DNA of 64,000 nt from Plumapathes pennacea (taxonomy: Eukaryota; Cnidaria; Anthozoa; Antipatharia; Myriopathidae): positions 1,183,501 to 1,247,500 of the forward strand of contig OZ038467.1 of the NCBI GenBank assembly GCA_964036295.1. Direction: 5' to 3'. The position numbers were made by a program, and so were the translations under genes. Positions 46,318-59,948 of this stretch are shown one piece after another (position 1 is the stretch's first letter; each line of letters starts with the position of its first letter). Under the pieces are notes generated by a model, which was not told the DNA's origin, made no database searches, and saw only the letters and a program-made list of their open reading frames with translations.

Positions 46318-47694
46318 CACATTTTTACGTACAACGTTCGTGATGTATGACTATGATAACTTCCGCTCAGTATTATTTTCCACTCTGTCAAGACCCAAGA
46401 ACGCGTTATAAACGTAGACCAGGAAAACGAGGTAGTTTCCGCTGTAAATTCGAGTATTGCACGCAAAAGGTCTGTACCAGAAAAAGAAACACTATTTCTG
46501 TGACTTATTTCGATTTCTTAGTTTGACTCTGAAAGATCGTCATGTTTGAGTAACACCGAGAACAGTCAAGGAGATTTTGGTCGGCCATATCTCAAAACGT
46601 GCAATAATGCGTGCGTTATCATTGCAAACTAATAAAAGTTTGGTAGGAATATTCGTTCTTCTGTTTGTTGGAAAGTTTTATAAATTATCCTTCTGTATTA
46701 CCGTTAAAGATGCCTGGCATCAAGATCATCAAGGAAGTGGCGAAGAATCCTCAATTACAAACAAATTGTTTCGTTTTACTCGCGTTTACAGCGGAAATCC
46801 TCTTATTATAAGATTTAGCTACAATCCTATGATCAAAATTGTTGGGACACTAATACAAACTCCTCTAAGTTTGAGTTTTTCGTGCCACCCCCTCCACCAC
46901 TTCAATGTTGAATTGCGCATCTTCCAGCCCTGAACCGACATTGATCGTGGGGAGGGCAGGGCAGGTGCCTTTTTGGCTAACTGGGTCAGCCAAAGTGGCT
47001 GATATCAAAGACATAGCACTATTATCAGGGTGTCCCAAAGACTTTTGTCCAGGATTGTGGATTAAAACTGCAGACTTCAAATTACAGTTTGCAGTTTTGT
47101 GCCTTTAATTTTCAATATTTATTTTTTGTGCTGATTGAAGTCCAAAATATTATTGCATTGATAGCGAGTTCTCCTTTTGTTTGTTTGCCATATTAACTTT
47201 CAACTGACGCTGACAGGGATCGAAATGAAGGCATCTTTATTGGTGCGTTACAACGCAGAACACGATGCAGTTAACATGCAGCAGTTTCCCGATCGCTGAG
47301 AGCCGGATATAAAGTTAACATCGTGTAATACATGTAAGCTCATTTGGTCGCCTTCTCTTGTTTCAAGGTTTCTACATGTTCCTCTATAGGCTGAGATTGA
47401 AAGTAAAATGTGACTGTAACTTCAGGGCTACAGCAGTACGATCTGCTACGTTGAGCTAAGCGTTCTTGCTTTGCGAGTCAAGTCGTCCAGTTATTAGTTC
47501 CTTCTATAGCTTGCTGACCGTAGAAAATTTCTAAGTAAGGCAAGCTTATCACGCGACGATTCTAACAAAACGTGACGTGTGAAGTCACGGTAACAGAATG
47601 CGTCGAGATGTCATGCCATCTGACCTGCTGTGCGATTTCAGCTACGATCCAGTGTTACTTTGGTAAACACGCAAATCCTGTATGTACAGCAGTG
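46318..47694. other. Spacer between OATP copies 4 and 5
   Basis: 3' flank of copy 4 and 5' flank of copy 5. Contains one MITE (46821-47058); otherwise no gene signal. Confidence 0.5.
46821..47058. mobile_element. MITE, ACAATCC family
   Basis: About 238 bp; ends ACAATCCT...GTTGGGACAC and GTGTCCCAAAGACTTTTGTC...GGATTGT are imperfect inverted copies of about 30 bp, related to the elements at 33861 and 35229. Confidence 0.55.
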
Positions 47695-50600
47695 ATGGCG
47701 GATCGAAGCAGTTTTTCCTTCGGCTGGTTCAGATTCCGTCCTAACTGGCTACAGTTCCTCAATACTCCGAAATGGTTTCTGTTTTTCTTGTGTCAGTATT
47801 TCTTCACGGAAAGTGTTATTATATTTGGCGTCTACCCTGGATCCATCAGTACAATCGAACGGAGGTTCGGCTTCACAAGGTGCGTTAATACAAGTTGTTT
47901 GTCATTTATCATCATACCGCATCGTATTAGTTCACTCCGTATGAATGAGCAGTGAGCACCGGTGTTTAGTTCCGATGCGACGCAGACTATATGAATCTTG
48001 TAACCCTAGAACATGGCGACTACAATTCGTGCGTTGTCTGTGAAGGCAGCCTTGTCACGTCGCATTTCAGATTTTAAACAAAAAAAAAACATAAACTTCA
48101 TTGGACTGTCAAAATAGAAAAGGAACCGAGAATACAAGATAAAACAACAGGTCTGACCAATTCATTATTGAGCCATCGACTTTTATCCATGCTGATCACG
48201 ATCTTAAGCAATGGCTATTGGTTCATTTTAAGAAACCGAATGAAGAATTCCTTACTTTACAGCATGTCCATGGCGAAGAGTTTAGTTTGTCGGCGTGGCG
48301 TGTTGGCGACTGCAGTATAATTATTTATTTAGTGTTTCTCCGCCCTAGGGGGAAGTGTTGCTCACGCTATGGGTTCCTGACCCTATCAAACACAAACCCT
48401 TGGGGTCGAATTTACAATAACTTGCGTACGAATGGAAATGTTCGTAAGTATGACTTACGCCCTTCGTTCGAACGCAGATTTCGTGAATTTGGCCCCTGCT
48501 TTATTCCCTTTCCAAGACTAATCACTTCAACTTGTTACATGACTTATTGTTGTCTATTTTCAAGTGGATCAAAGAACGTACCTCATTACTTTGCTGCAGT
48601 GATAACAAAAGGCAGCACGGTCGCCGCCTCGCGAGAGTCTAGCACTAATGACAATTATTTAAGTGTGAGGACTGATCAAAAAAGTAGTTCTCACAACAAC
48701 AGCATTGATTCGTCTATTTTCTTCTAAAATGGTTGAGAGAATTTAAACAAGAGAAACTTTTTTTTCCCCTGTAGTTGGATGACCGGTTGGTTGACCAGCA
48801 GTTTCGACATCTGCGCCACGATCCTGACCCCGCTGGTCAGCTATGCTGGAGGCTCACGCAAGAAGCCGGTCTTCTGTGGAATCGCTTTCTTCATTATGGG
48901 ACTTGGATTTTTCGTGATGCTCCTTCCGCACGTGTTGAGTGATAAATACCAAGCGGGACAAGTTTCAGCTAATGTCTCTGGTCTCGCTCTGTGTGCCGCA
49001 AATCAGACGAGTTCCATCACAGATGTTTGTGATAAGGATTCCGTCACAGGAAATCTGTGGTACTACAGCCTTTTTATCCTTGGAATGGTTCTTGCTGGAG
49101 TGGGGACCACGCCCATGTATACTTTGGGCGTTCCCTATATAGATGAAAATGTGAAACCGAAAGCATTATCGATGTACGTGGGAATTGTAGAGGCCTGTGG
49201 TATTTTGGGTACGTATTAAGCATGGTTTTCACTAGCACATAAGCACAAAGCACAAGAGAACAACAGTGGCGACATAAGCATAAGCAACGAACGTGTCTGT
49301 CCCTTATGTTCTTGTTTATGTTCTTGTCTATGCGCTAAAAAAACAATTTTAGTGCGCATGCGTGTAGTCATAGCAGCGGTTATGGAAATATTACATGTTG
49401 TCTGTCAATCTCTGAGCATAGATAAAAACCCTGGTGCCAGAGCGGTTTTCAATTGGCAGGTGAAAGCGAGCGCGTTATGCTTGTCATCATTTAGCATTTT
49501 ACGTGAGTTTCTTCTCACTGTCTACTTATTATAATTATTTTTTTTAATGGTCAGGTGCCGTAGTTGGTTTTGTGGTCATTTTCCTATTCTTATCGATTTT
49601 CGTCGACCTTGGTGTGCAGACGTCACTTACACCGGACGACCAGCGCTGGGTAGGAGCCTGGTGGCTAGGGTTTGCCATATTTGGCGCAATGTGCGTATTC
49701 TGGAGTTTGTGGCTGCTCGGTTTTCCCAAACAGCTCCCTGGCACCAGAGAACGCCGGGAAGTAGAAATGACGGATAAGACCGATCACGACGTAGGTCACT
49801 CTCTTTCAACATATAGACAAACTGTAGACAAAATTTAGATAGTGTTATCTGGTTCCAGAGTCAAGAGAAAATTTGGACTAAGTCATTCATTTATTCTCTT
49901 CCTCTCTTTGCAGGAGGGAGTTTGCGAAAGTGATGGCTTCTCCAAGCTGTCAGACATCCCAAAAGCCACCAAGTTGGTATTTTCTCGGCTGCCATTTGTC
50001 ACTATTACTCTTGGAGGGTGTATGGAAAGCTTGGTGATTTCTTCTTCAGTTGCGTTCATGCCTAAAATCCTTCAGTTCAAGTTCAGAATGCTGCCTGGTA
50101 GCGCGGCAATATTGAACGGCTGCGTGAGCATCGCTGCCGCTCTTATGGGAAATCTTATCGGTGAGGATAAAAATGAACCTGAAAGCAAATGAACAATTAG
50201 TCCCACAAAGAAAATTCCATTCCAATCCTATTTGTTTTGCCTTTGACCTGCGTACCGTGTGATGGCGATTTGGCGGAGCTTTGCTGACTTTCAAATCAAT
50301 TTGAGTCGATCGTGAGTTATGTTTTGCCAATATAATGTAAGTCAATTTGGCTTGCTGAATTCTTTGGTGTGTTGTTGAAATGGATTGAAGTTTACACTCT
50401 TTTTCCGTTGTTTTGCAGGAGCCTACATTAACAAAAAGTTAAACCTCAGTATGCGAGGAGCGGCCAAAATGTGCTTCATCGTCTCCATCTTTGGATTTGT
50501 TACATCCTGTTTCCTCTACATCAACTGTGATCAGGTCGAGATTGTCGGTGTAAACCAGCCGTACATCAACAGGTACTTAAAGTGCACCTCTTGGATTTGA

Positions 50601-52031
50601 TAATCATTACAGATAATTTGGGTGGCTGTTTAAGATTGTTTGTAAAAGAAATTCGTGTTTGCCGTAGCTCAGTTGCAGTTTAGGACCTAAAGCAATACTA
50701 AGGTGTGTTTTGCAACAGGTACTTGTGCGTTTCGTCCAACGTTTCTGGATCCCGTTCTTCATAGAATGGAGAAAGAAACTGGCTTGGGATACCTCGAGTC
50801 CTTAGTTGTGGGATTGCGAGAATAACGCACTATTTTTGTTTAGTTCGTCACCAGACGGCTTGTCTTCGCCGTGTAACAGTGTGTGTGACTGCTCTGGAGT
50901 GTCATACAGCCCTGTGTGTGCGGAGGGATACACTTACTTCTCCCCGTGTCACGCCGGTTGCTCCTCCGCAAACGCAAGTCAGGTAAGGAGTGGAGCTTTG
51001 AAAGATTAACTTATAAACTATCTGAAGCGCTGTCAAATGAAAATGTTTCTCATCGTGTTTGATCTTTATCTCTCCAGTCCTACTCCAACTGCTCTTGTGT
51101 GGTCATTAAGAGTGAGGCATGGGGCGAGGCTACTTCTGCTGCATGTGGCGTGAACTGTGGAGTGAAACTTATCTTGTTTATGGTGGTGCTGTTTCTGGCT
51201 TCATTCTTTACTTTTCTTCACAATACCCCTGGAGTGATCGTCACTCTCCGGTAAGACACGTTGTACTCACATATAGAGAGATTGTGCGCAAACGGTCGCG
51301 TCAAATCCTCTTTTAACTTCGCGTGCTAACCTGACCCCGCATGAAAAAGTAATGACTCGTGTGTTTCTGTTCGTCTGCGAACTATTAATTTCAAGCAGGT
51401 GCGCGTTTTAGCATCCACCAATCAGGGGCGAGTACTCTCACGTGATAGGGTATTCCAAAATGTTTCTAGAGCCTCTCTGAAAATCACTTTTGTGAATGGG
51501 AGCTTCCTGTTAAAAACACGTTTAATATCCCTTTTTTCTGACAAATTTTTGTGACTTGCAGGAGTAACTCTCTACCTCAAAGGTCTTACGCTGTGGGAAT
51601 TCAGATGATTTTGATGCGTCTACTCGGATCCATTCCTGGTCCTGTTGTCATGGGAAGTTTGATTGACAGGACATGTATCTTATGGAACATCAGGTAAAGG
51701 GCGGCACAACTGATTACTGGCCTATTCTCCCCTTTTTTAGTCTCTTCTTGTTGTTTTCTTGTCAATGGAAATTGAATTTTATTTTCTGTCCTGAGTTTTC
51801 TCGCCGGCTTTCTCTGTTCTATTTCTTTTCCCCTTTCTAATTTCTTGATCATTTTCTAACGTGTTCTTGTCTTTCGTCAACAGTTGCGGTAAAAATAGCA
51901 ATTGTTTGGAGTACAACACTACACAGTTGACTTTGGTTATTACGTGCCTTTTTGCGTCCTGCAAAGCTGTCACCGTGGTCTTCTTCTGCGTCACTTGGCT
52001 CCTGTGTCGACAAAAAATTGATTCAAACTAA
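47695..52031 (+). CDS. SLCO4-like: OATP/SLCO organic anion transporter, copy 5
   Basis: Exons: 47695-47879, 48775-49208, 49555-49790, 49914-50160, 50419-50572, 50844-50982, 51078-51250, 51562-51693 and 51884-52031; about 615 residues, GT-AG throughout. The start is ATG at 47695 (MADRSSFSFGW). The signature DQRWVGAWW and Kazal-like loop (CNSVCDCSG, PVCAEGYTYFSPCHAGC) are intact. It is among the more diverged intact copies: ESVIIFGVYPG in exon 1, GVCESDGFSKLSD at the exon 3/4 loop, SNSLPQRSYAVG in exon 8 and a short tail (LLCRQKIDSN). It has compact introns with little transposon load. It is the last gene before the satellite block, about 420 bp from its first recognisable repeat. Confidence 0.87.
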
Positions 52032-52448
52032 CAAACTTCTGTTTTATTTTGCTTTCGCTTCCAAACTCACATCGATGTAAAATTACCGACGTCACTCCCG
52101 TTCGCACTCCTCCTTCAGCATCCGCTTCCCCGTTTCCACTACAACACAAACTCCCGCTCCCATTGCCCCATTCCAATTCCCTTTCCCACACCAACTAACA
52201 TCATGAACTAACATCCTTGTAAATATATCGCCCCCAATTCCGCTCCATATCCCACTCTCATCCCCGCAACTACATCCCTGTAAGTACTATGCTTACATTG
52301 ATGTGAGTGCGAAAGTGAGAGTGCTAGCGGAAGTGGGGGTGAGTTTACCGCTCTCACTCCAACCCCACTCCCAATCCTGTATACATGTAGATAGAGCACT
52401 TACAGGAAAACGAGTGCGGAGTGTGAGGATATGAGAGTGGGAATCCTT
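52032..52448. other. Low-complexity spacer between OATP copy 5 and the satellite
   Basis: Presumed 3' flank of copy 5 followed by C/T-rich words (CACTCCC, CCGCTCCC) and, further right, their G/A-rich complements (GTGAGAGTG, GAAGTGGGGGTG), so the region can partly fold back. No gene seen. Confidence 0.5.
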
Positions 52449-54915
52449 ATCTTGCTATATCTCGTCAACGGCTGAAGTAAAGTACGACAAATTTATTGAA
52501 CAAAGTCTCGTCATAGTTCCAGGTAAGTTTCCTGAATATTTCAAAACTTTTAAAACTTTGCTCAAAATCTGTTATTTTTGGCTAAAAGTACGGACTATAG
52601 CCTTAGTTACCATTATTTCAAAAATTGGCCATTTTTGACCTATTCTCAGAATCGCATGAAACTTTCAGAAAATGTTCCTAGGAGTATAACAAGTTTTGAC
52701 ATAACAAATGTGATATTTAACAAAGAAAGTCGCGAGTAATAAGAGTTGCAAATCAGCCCGAGAAACGTCACCCTTTTCAAACAAAAGAACATAATTATGC
52801 GTAATTTTATTTGCTATATCTCGTCAACGGCGGAAGATAAATAAGACAACAAATTTATTGCAAAAGGTCTCGTTATAGTCCCAGAAAGGTTTTCTCAAAG
52901 TTTCAAGAGTTTTGAAATTTTGCTCAAAATCGGCCATTTTTGACAAAAAAACATGCAGTATAGCCTTACTATTATTTCAAAAATTGGTCATTTTTGGCGT
53001 ATTCTCAGAATCACTCAAAATTTTCAGGAAATGTTCTTAGGAGCATAGAGAAAGTTTTGACCTAACAAGTATGATATTTCATAGAACGGTTCGCAAGTAA
53101 CAAGAGCTGCAAATCAACCCAAAAAACGTCACCCTTTTCAAACAAAAGAGCATAATTATGCGTAGTTTTCTTGTTATATCTCGTGTACGGGAGAAGAAAT
53201 ATAGGACAAATTTATTGCAAAAGGTCTCGTTATAATCCCAAGAAGGTTTCCTAAAAGTTTCAAAAGTTTTGAAATTTTCTTCAAAATCGGCTATTTGTGA
53301 CAAAAAACATCTCAGAATCGCACAAAAATTTCAGGAAATGTTCCTGGGACTATGCAGACGGTTTTTGCATAGTTTTTGTAAACTTTAAGCGCACGCGTCG
53401 TGAGAAATTAGAGCAAATCATCGACTAATTAAAACATCACACCTTTCAAAGTTTTAAGCGGTTTTGCTGTTATATCTCGCCAACGGATGAAGATAAATAA
53501 AGCAAATGTATTATAGAAAGTCTTCTTATAGTCCCAGGAAGGTTTCATAAAAGTTTCAAGGGTTTTCAATTTTTGGCCAAAATCGGCAAAAAACCCTGGG
53601 CTATAGCCTTAGTATTTTGTCAAAATCCGGTCATTTTTCGATCATCTCAGAATCGCATGAAACTTTCAGGAAATGTTCCTGGGTCTATGCCGACGGTTTT
53701 TGCATAGCTTTTGTAAACTTTAAGCCCTCGTGTCGTGAGAAATTAGAGCAAATCATCGACTAATTAAAACATCACACCTTTCAAAGTTTTAGGCGGTTTT
53801 TTCCGATATAACTCGCCAACGGATGAAGATAAATAAAGCAAATGTATTATAGAAAGTCTTCTTATAGTCCCAGGAAGGTTTCCTAAAAGTTTCAAGGGTT
53901 TTCAATTTTTGGCCAAAATCGGCAAAAAAACCCTGGGCTATAGCCTTAGTATTTTGTCAAAATCCGGTCATTTTTCGACCATCTCAGAATCGCATGAAAC
54001 TTTCAGGAAATGTTCCTGGGACTATGCCGACGGATTTTGCATAGTTCTTGTAAACTTTAAGCCCTCGCGTCCTGAGAAATTAGAGCAAATCATCGACTAA
54101 TTAAAACATCACACCTTTCAAAGTTTTAAGCGGTTTTGCTGTTATATCTCGCCAACGGATGAAGATAAATAAAGCAAATGTATTATAGAAAGTCTTTTTA
54201 TAGTCCCAAGAAGGTTTCCTAAAAGTTTCAAGGGTTTTCAATTTTTGGCCAAAATCGGCAAAAAACCCTGGGCTATAGCCTTAGTATTTTGTCAAAATCC
54301 GGTCATTTTTCGACCATCTCAGAATCGCATGAAACTTTCAGGAAATGTTCCTGGGACTATGCCGACGGATTTTGCATAGTTTTTGTAAACTTTAAGCGCA
54401 CGCGTCGTGAGAAATTAGAGCAAATCATCGACTAATTAAAACATCACACCTTTCAAAGTTTTAGGCGGTTTTCCCGATATAACTCGCCAAAGGATGAAGA
54501 TAAATAAAGCAAATGTATTATAGAAAGTCTTCTTATAGTCCCAGGAAGGTTTCCTAAAAGTTTCAAGGGTTTTCAATTTTTGGCCAAAATCGGCAAAAAA
54601 CCCTGGGCTATAGCCTTAGTATTTTGTCAAAATCCGGTCATTTTTCGACCATCTCAGAATCGCATGAAACTTTCAGGAAATGTTCCTGGGACTATGCCGA
54701 CGGATTTTGCATAGTTCTTGTAAACTTTAAGCCCTCGCGTCCTGAGAAATTAGAGCAAATCATCGACTAATTAAAACATCACACCTTTCAAAGTTTTAGG
54801 CGGTTTTTTCCGATATAACTCGCCAACGGATGAAGATAAATAAAGCAAATGTATTATAGAAAGTCTTCTTATAGTCCCAGGAAGGTTTCCTAAAAGTTTC
54901 AAGGGTTTTCAATTT

Positions 54916-56592
54916 TTGGCCAAAATCGGCAAAAAAACCCTGGGCTATAGCCTTAGTATTTTGTCGAAATCCGGTCATTTTTCGACCATCTCAGAATCGC
55001 ATGAAACTTTCAGGAAATGTTCCTGGGACTATACCGACGGATTTTGCATAGTTTTTGTAAACTTTAAACGCACGCGTCGTGAGAAATTAGAGCAAATCAT
55101 CGACTAATTAAAACATCACACCTTTCAAAGTTTTAGGCGGTTTTGCTGTTATATCTCGCCAACGGATGAAGATAAATAAAGCAAATGTATTATAGAAAGT
55201 CTTTTTATAGTCCCAAGAAGGTTTCCTAAAAGTTTCAAGGGTTTTCAATTTTTGGCCAAAATCGGCAAAAAACCCTGCGCTATAGCCTTAGTATTTTGTC
55301 AAAATCCGGTCATTTTTCGACCATCTCAGAATCGCATGAAACTTTCAGGAAATGTTCCTGGGACTATGCCGACGGATTTTGCATAGTTTTTGTAAACTTT
55401 AAGCGCACGCGTCGTGAGAAATTAGAGCAAATCATCGACTAGTTAAAACATCACACCTTTCAAAGTTTTAGGCGGTTTTCCCGATATAACTCGCCAAAGG
55501 ATGAAGATAAATAAAGCAAATGTATTATAGAAAGTCTTCTTATAGTCCCAGGAAGGTTTCCTAAAAGTATCAAGGGTTTTCAATTTTTGGCCAAAATCGG
55601 CAAAAAACCCTGGGCTATAGCCTTAGTATTTTGTCAAAATCCGGTCATTTTTCGACCATCTCAGAATCGCATGAAACTTTCAGGAAATGTTCCTGGGACT
55701 ATGCCGACGGATTTTGCATAGTTTTTGTAAACTTTAAGCGCACGCGTCGTGAGAAATTAGAGCAAATCATCGACTAATTAAAACATCACACCTTTCAAAG
55801 TTTTAGGCGGTTTTCCCGATATAACTCGCCAAAGGATGAAGATAAATAAAGCAAATGTATTATAGAAAGTCTTCTTATAGTCCCAGGAAGGTTTCCTAAA
55901 AGTATCAAGGGTTTTCAATTTTTGGCCAAAATCGGCAAAAAAACCCTGAGCTATAGCCTTAGTATTTTGTCAAAATCCGGACATTTTTCGATCATCTCAG
56001 AATCGCATGAAACTTTCAGGAAATGTTCCTGGGACTATGCCGACGGATTTTGCATAGTTTTTGTAAACTTTAAGCGCACGCGTCGTGAGAAATTAGAGCA
56101 AATCATCGACTAATTAAAACATCACACCTTTCAAAGTTTTAGGCGGTTTTGCTGTTATATCTCGCCAACGGATGAAGATAAATAAAGCAAATGTATTATA
56201 GAAAGTCTTCTTATAGTCCCAGGAAGGTTTCCTAAAAGTTTCAAGGATTTTCAATTTTTGGCCAAAATCGGCAAAAAACCCTGGGCTATAGCCTTAGTAT
56301 TTTGTCAAAATCCGGTCATTTTTCGATCATCTCAGAATCGCATGAAACTTTCAGGAAATGTTCCTGGGACTATGCCGACGGATTTTGCATAGTTTTTGTA
56401 AACTTTAAACGCACGCGTCGTGAGAAATTAGAGCAAATCATCGACTAATTAAAACAGCACACCTTTCAAAGTTTTAAGCGGTTTTGCTGTTATATCTCGC
56501 CAACGGATGAAGATAAATAAAGCAAATGTATTATAGAAAGTCTTCTTATAGTCCCAGGAAGGTTTCCTAAAAGTTTCAAGGGTTTTCAATTT
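54916..56592. repeat. Five-monomer higher-order repeat, first copy
   Basis: 1677 bp made of five distinguishable monomers (m1-m5). Markers: m1 has ACTATACCGACGG; m2 has GACTAGTTAAAAC and usually CCCTGCGCTATAG; m4 has CCCTGAGCTATAG; m5 has AAACAGCACACC. It is followed by four monomers (56593-57934) that do not follow this order. Confidence 0.8.
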
Positions 56593-57934
56593 TTGGCGAA
56601 AGTCGGCAAAAAAACCCTGGGCTATAGCCTTAGTATTTTGTCAAAATCCGGTCATTTTTCGACCATCTCAGAATCGCATGAAACTTTCAGGAAATGTTCC
56701 TGGGTCTATGCCGACGGTTTTTGCATAGCTTTTGTAAACTTTAAGCCCTCGTGTCGTGAGAAATTAGAGCAAATCATCGACTAATTAAAACATCACACCT
56801 TTCAAAGTTTTAAGCGGTTTTGCTGTTATATCTCGCCAACGGATGAAGATAAATAAAGCAAATGTATTATAGAAAGTCTTCTTATAGTCCCAGGAAGGTT
56901 TCCTAAAAGTTTCAAGGGTTTTCAATTTTTGGCCAAAATCGGCAAAAAACCCTGGGCTATAGCCTTAGTATTTTGTCAAAATCCGGTCATTTTTCGACCA
57001 TCTCAGAATCGCATGAAACTTTCAGGAAATGTTCCTGGGACTATGCCGACGGATTTTGCATAGTTTTTGCAAACTTTAAGCGCACGCGTCGTGAGAAATT
57101 AGAGCAAATCATCGACTAATTAAAACATCACACCTTTCAAAGTTTTAGGCGGTTTTCCCGATATAACTCGCCAACGGATGAAGATAAATAAAGCAAATGT
57201 ATTATAGAAAGTCTTCTTATAGTCCCAGGAAGGTTTCATAAAAGTTTCAAGGGTTTTCAATTTTTGGCCAAAATCGGCAAAAAACCCTGGGCTATAGCCT
57301 TAGTATTTTGTCAAAATCCGGTCATTTTTCGACCATCTCAGAATCGCATGAAACTTTCAGGAAATGTTCCTGGGACTATGCCGACGGATTTTGCATAGTT
57401 TTTGTAAACTTTAAGCGCACGCGTCGTGAGAAATTAGAGCAAATCATCGACTAATTAAAACATCACACCTTTCAAAGTTTTAGGCGGTTTTCCCGATATA
57501 ACTCGCCAACGGATGAAGATAAATAAAGCAAATGTATTATAGAAAGTCTTCTTATAGTCTCAGGAAGGTTTCCTAAAAGTTTCAAGGGTTTTCAATTTTT
57601 GGCCAAAATCGGCAAAAAACCCTGGGCTATAGCCTTAGTATTTTGTCAAAATCCGGTCATTTTTCGACCATCTCAGAATCGCATGAAACTTTCAGGAAAT
57701 GTTCCTGGGACTATGCCGACGGATTTTGCATAATTCTTGTAAACTTTAAGCCCTCGCGTCCTGAGAAATTAGAGCAAATCATCGACTAATTAAAACATCA
57801 CACCTTTCAAAGTTTTAGGCGGTTTTTTCCGATATAACTCGCCAACGGATGAAGATAAATAAAGCAAATGTATTATAGAAAGTCTTCTTATAGTCCCAGG
57901 AAGGTTTCCTAAAAGTTTCAAGGGTTTTCAATTT

Positions 57935-59612
57935 TTGGCCAAAATCGGCAAAAAAACCCTGGGCTATAGCCTTAGTATTTTGTCAAAATCCGGTCATTTT
58001 TCGACCATCTCAGAATCGCATGAAACTTTCAGGAAATGTTCCTGGGACTATACCGACGGATTTTGCATAGTTTTTGCAAACTTTAAACGCACGCGTCGTG
58101 AGAAATTAAAGCAAATCATCGACTAATTAAAACATCACACCTTTCAAAGTTTTAAGCGGTTTTGCTGTTATATCTCGCCAACGGATGAAGATAAATAAAG
58201 CAAATGTATTATAGAAAGTCTTTTTATAGTCCCAAGAAGGTTTCCTAAAAGTTTCAAGGGTTTTCAATTTTTGGCCAAAATCGGCAAAAAACCCTGGGCT
58301 ATAGCCTTAGTATTTTGTCAAAATCCGGTCATTTTTCGACCATCTCAGAATCGCATGAAACTTTCAGGAAATGTTCCTGGGACTATGCCGACGGATTTTG
58401 CATAGTTTTTGTAAACTTTAAGCGCACGCGTCGTGAGAAATTAGAGCAAATCATCGACTAGTTAAAACATCACACCTTTCAAAGTTTTAGGCGGTTTTCC
58501 CGATATAACTCGCCAAAGGATGAAGATAAATAAAGCAAATGTATTATAAAAAGTCTTCTTATAGTCCCAGGAAGGTTTCCTAAAAGTATCAAGGGTTTTC
58601 AATTTTTGGCCAAAATCGGCAAAAAACCCTGGGCTATAGCCTTAGTATTTTGTCAAAATCCGGTCATTTTTCGACCATCTCAGAATCGCATGAAACTTTC
58701 AGGAAATGTTCCTGGGACTATGCCGACGGATTTTGCATAGTTTTTGTAAACTTTAAGCGCACGCGTCGTGAGAAATTAGAGCAAATCATCGACTAATTAA
58801 AACATCACACCTTTCAAAGTTTTAGGCGGTTTTCCCGATATAACTCGCCAAAGGATGAAGATAAATAAAGCAAATGTATTATAGAAAGTCTTCTTATAGT
58901 CCCAGGAAGGTTTCCTAAAAGTTTCAAGGGTTTTCAATTTTTGGCCAAAATCGGCAAAAAAACCCTGAGCTATAGCCTTAGTATTTTGTCAAAATCCGGT
59001 CATTTTTCGACCATCTCAGAATCGCATGAAACTTACAGGAAATGTTCCTGGGACTATGCCGACGGATTTTGCATAGTTTTTGTAAACTTTAAGCGCACGC
59101 GTCGTGAGAAATTAGAGCAAATCATCGACTAATTAAAACATCACACCTTTCAAAGTTTTAGGCGGTTTTGCTGTTATATCTCGCCAACGGATGAAGATAA
59201 ATAAAGCAAATGTATTATAGAAAGTCTTCTTATAGTCCCAGGAAGGTTTCCTAAAAGTTTCAAGGATTTTCAATTTTTGGCCAAAATCGGCAAAAAAACC
59301 CTGGGCTATAGCCTTAGTATTTTGTCAAAATCCGGTCATTTTTCGATCATCTCAGAATCGCATGAAACTTTCAGGAAATGTTCCTGGGACTATGCCGACG
59401 GATTTTGCATAGTTTTTGTAAACTTTAAGCGCACGCGTCGTGAGAAATTAGAGCAAATCATCGACTAATTAAAACATCACACCTTTCAAAGTTTTGGGCG
59501 GTTTTCCCGATATAACTCGCCAACGGATGAAGATAAATAAAGCAAATGTATTATAGAAAGTCTTCTTATAGTCCCAGGAAGGTTTCATAAAAGTTTCAAG
59601 GGTTTTCAATTT
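57935..59612. repeat. Higher-order repeat, second copy (variant)
   Basis: Monomers m1-m4 in order, then an m5-like unit lacking the CAGCACACC marker, then one extra monomer (59613-59948) before the next unit. Confidence 0.7.
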
Positions 59613-59948
59613 TTGGCCAAAATCGGCAAAAAACCCTGGGCTATAGCCTTAGTATTTTGTCAAAATCCGGTCATTTTTCGACCATCTCAGAATCGCATGA
59701 AACTTTCAGGAAATGTTCCTGGGACTATGCCGACGGATTTTGCATAGTTTTTGTAAACTTTAAGCCCTCGCGTCGTGAGAAATTAGAGCAAATCATCGAC
59801 TAATTAAAACATCACACCTTTCAAAGTTTTAGGCGGTTTTTTCCGATATAACTCGCCAACGGATGAAGATAAATAAAGCAAATGTATTATAGAAAGTCTT
59901 CTTGTAGTCCCAGGAAGGTTTCCTAAAAGTTTCAAGGGTTTTCAATTT

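Noticed and set aside
48218-48727. 169-codon open frame in intron 1 of copy 5
   Set aside because: Composition unlike a protein domain, no homology recognised, and it ends in the polypyrimidine region before exon 2.
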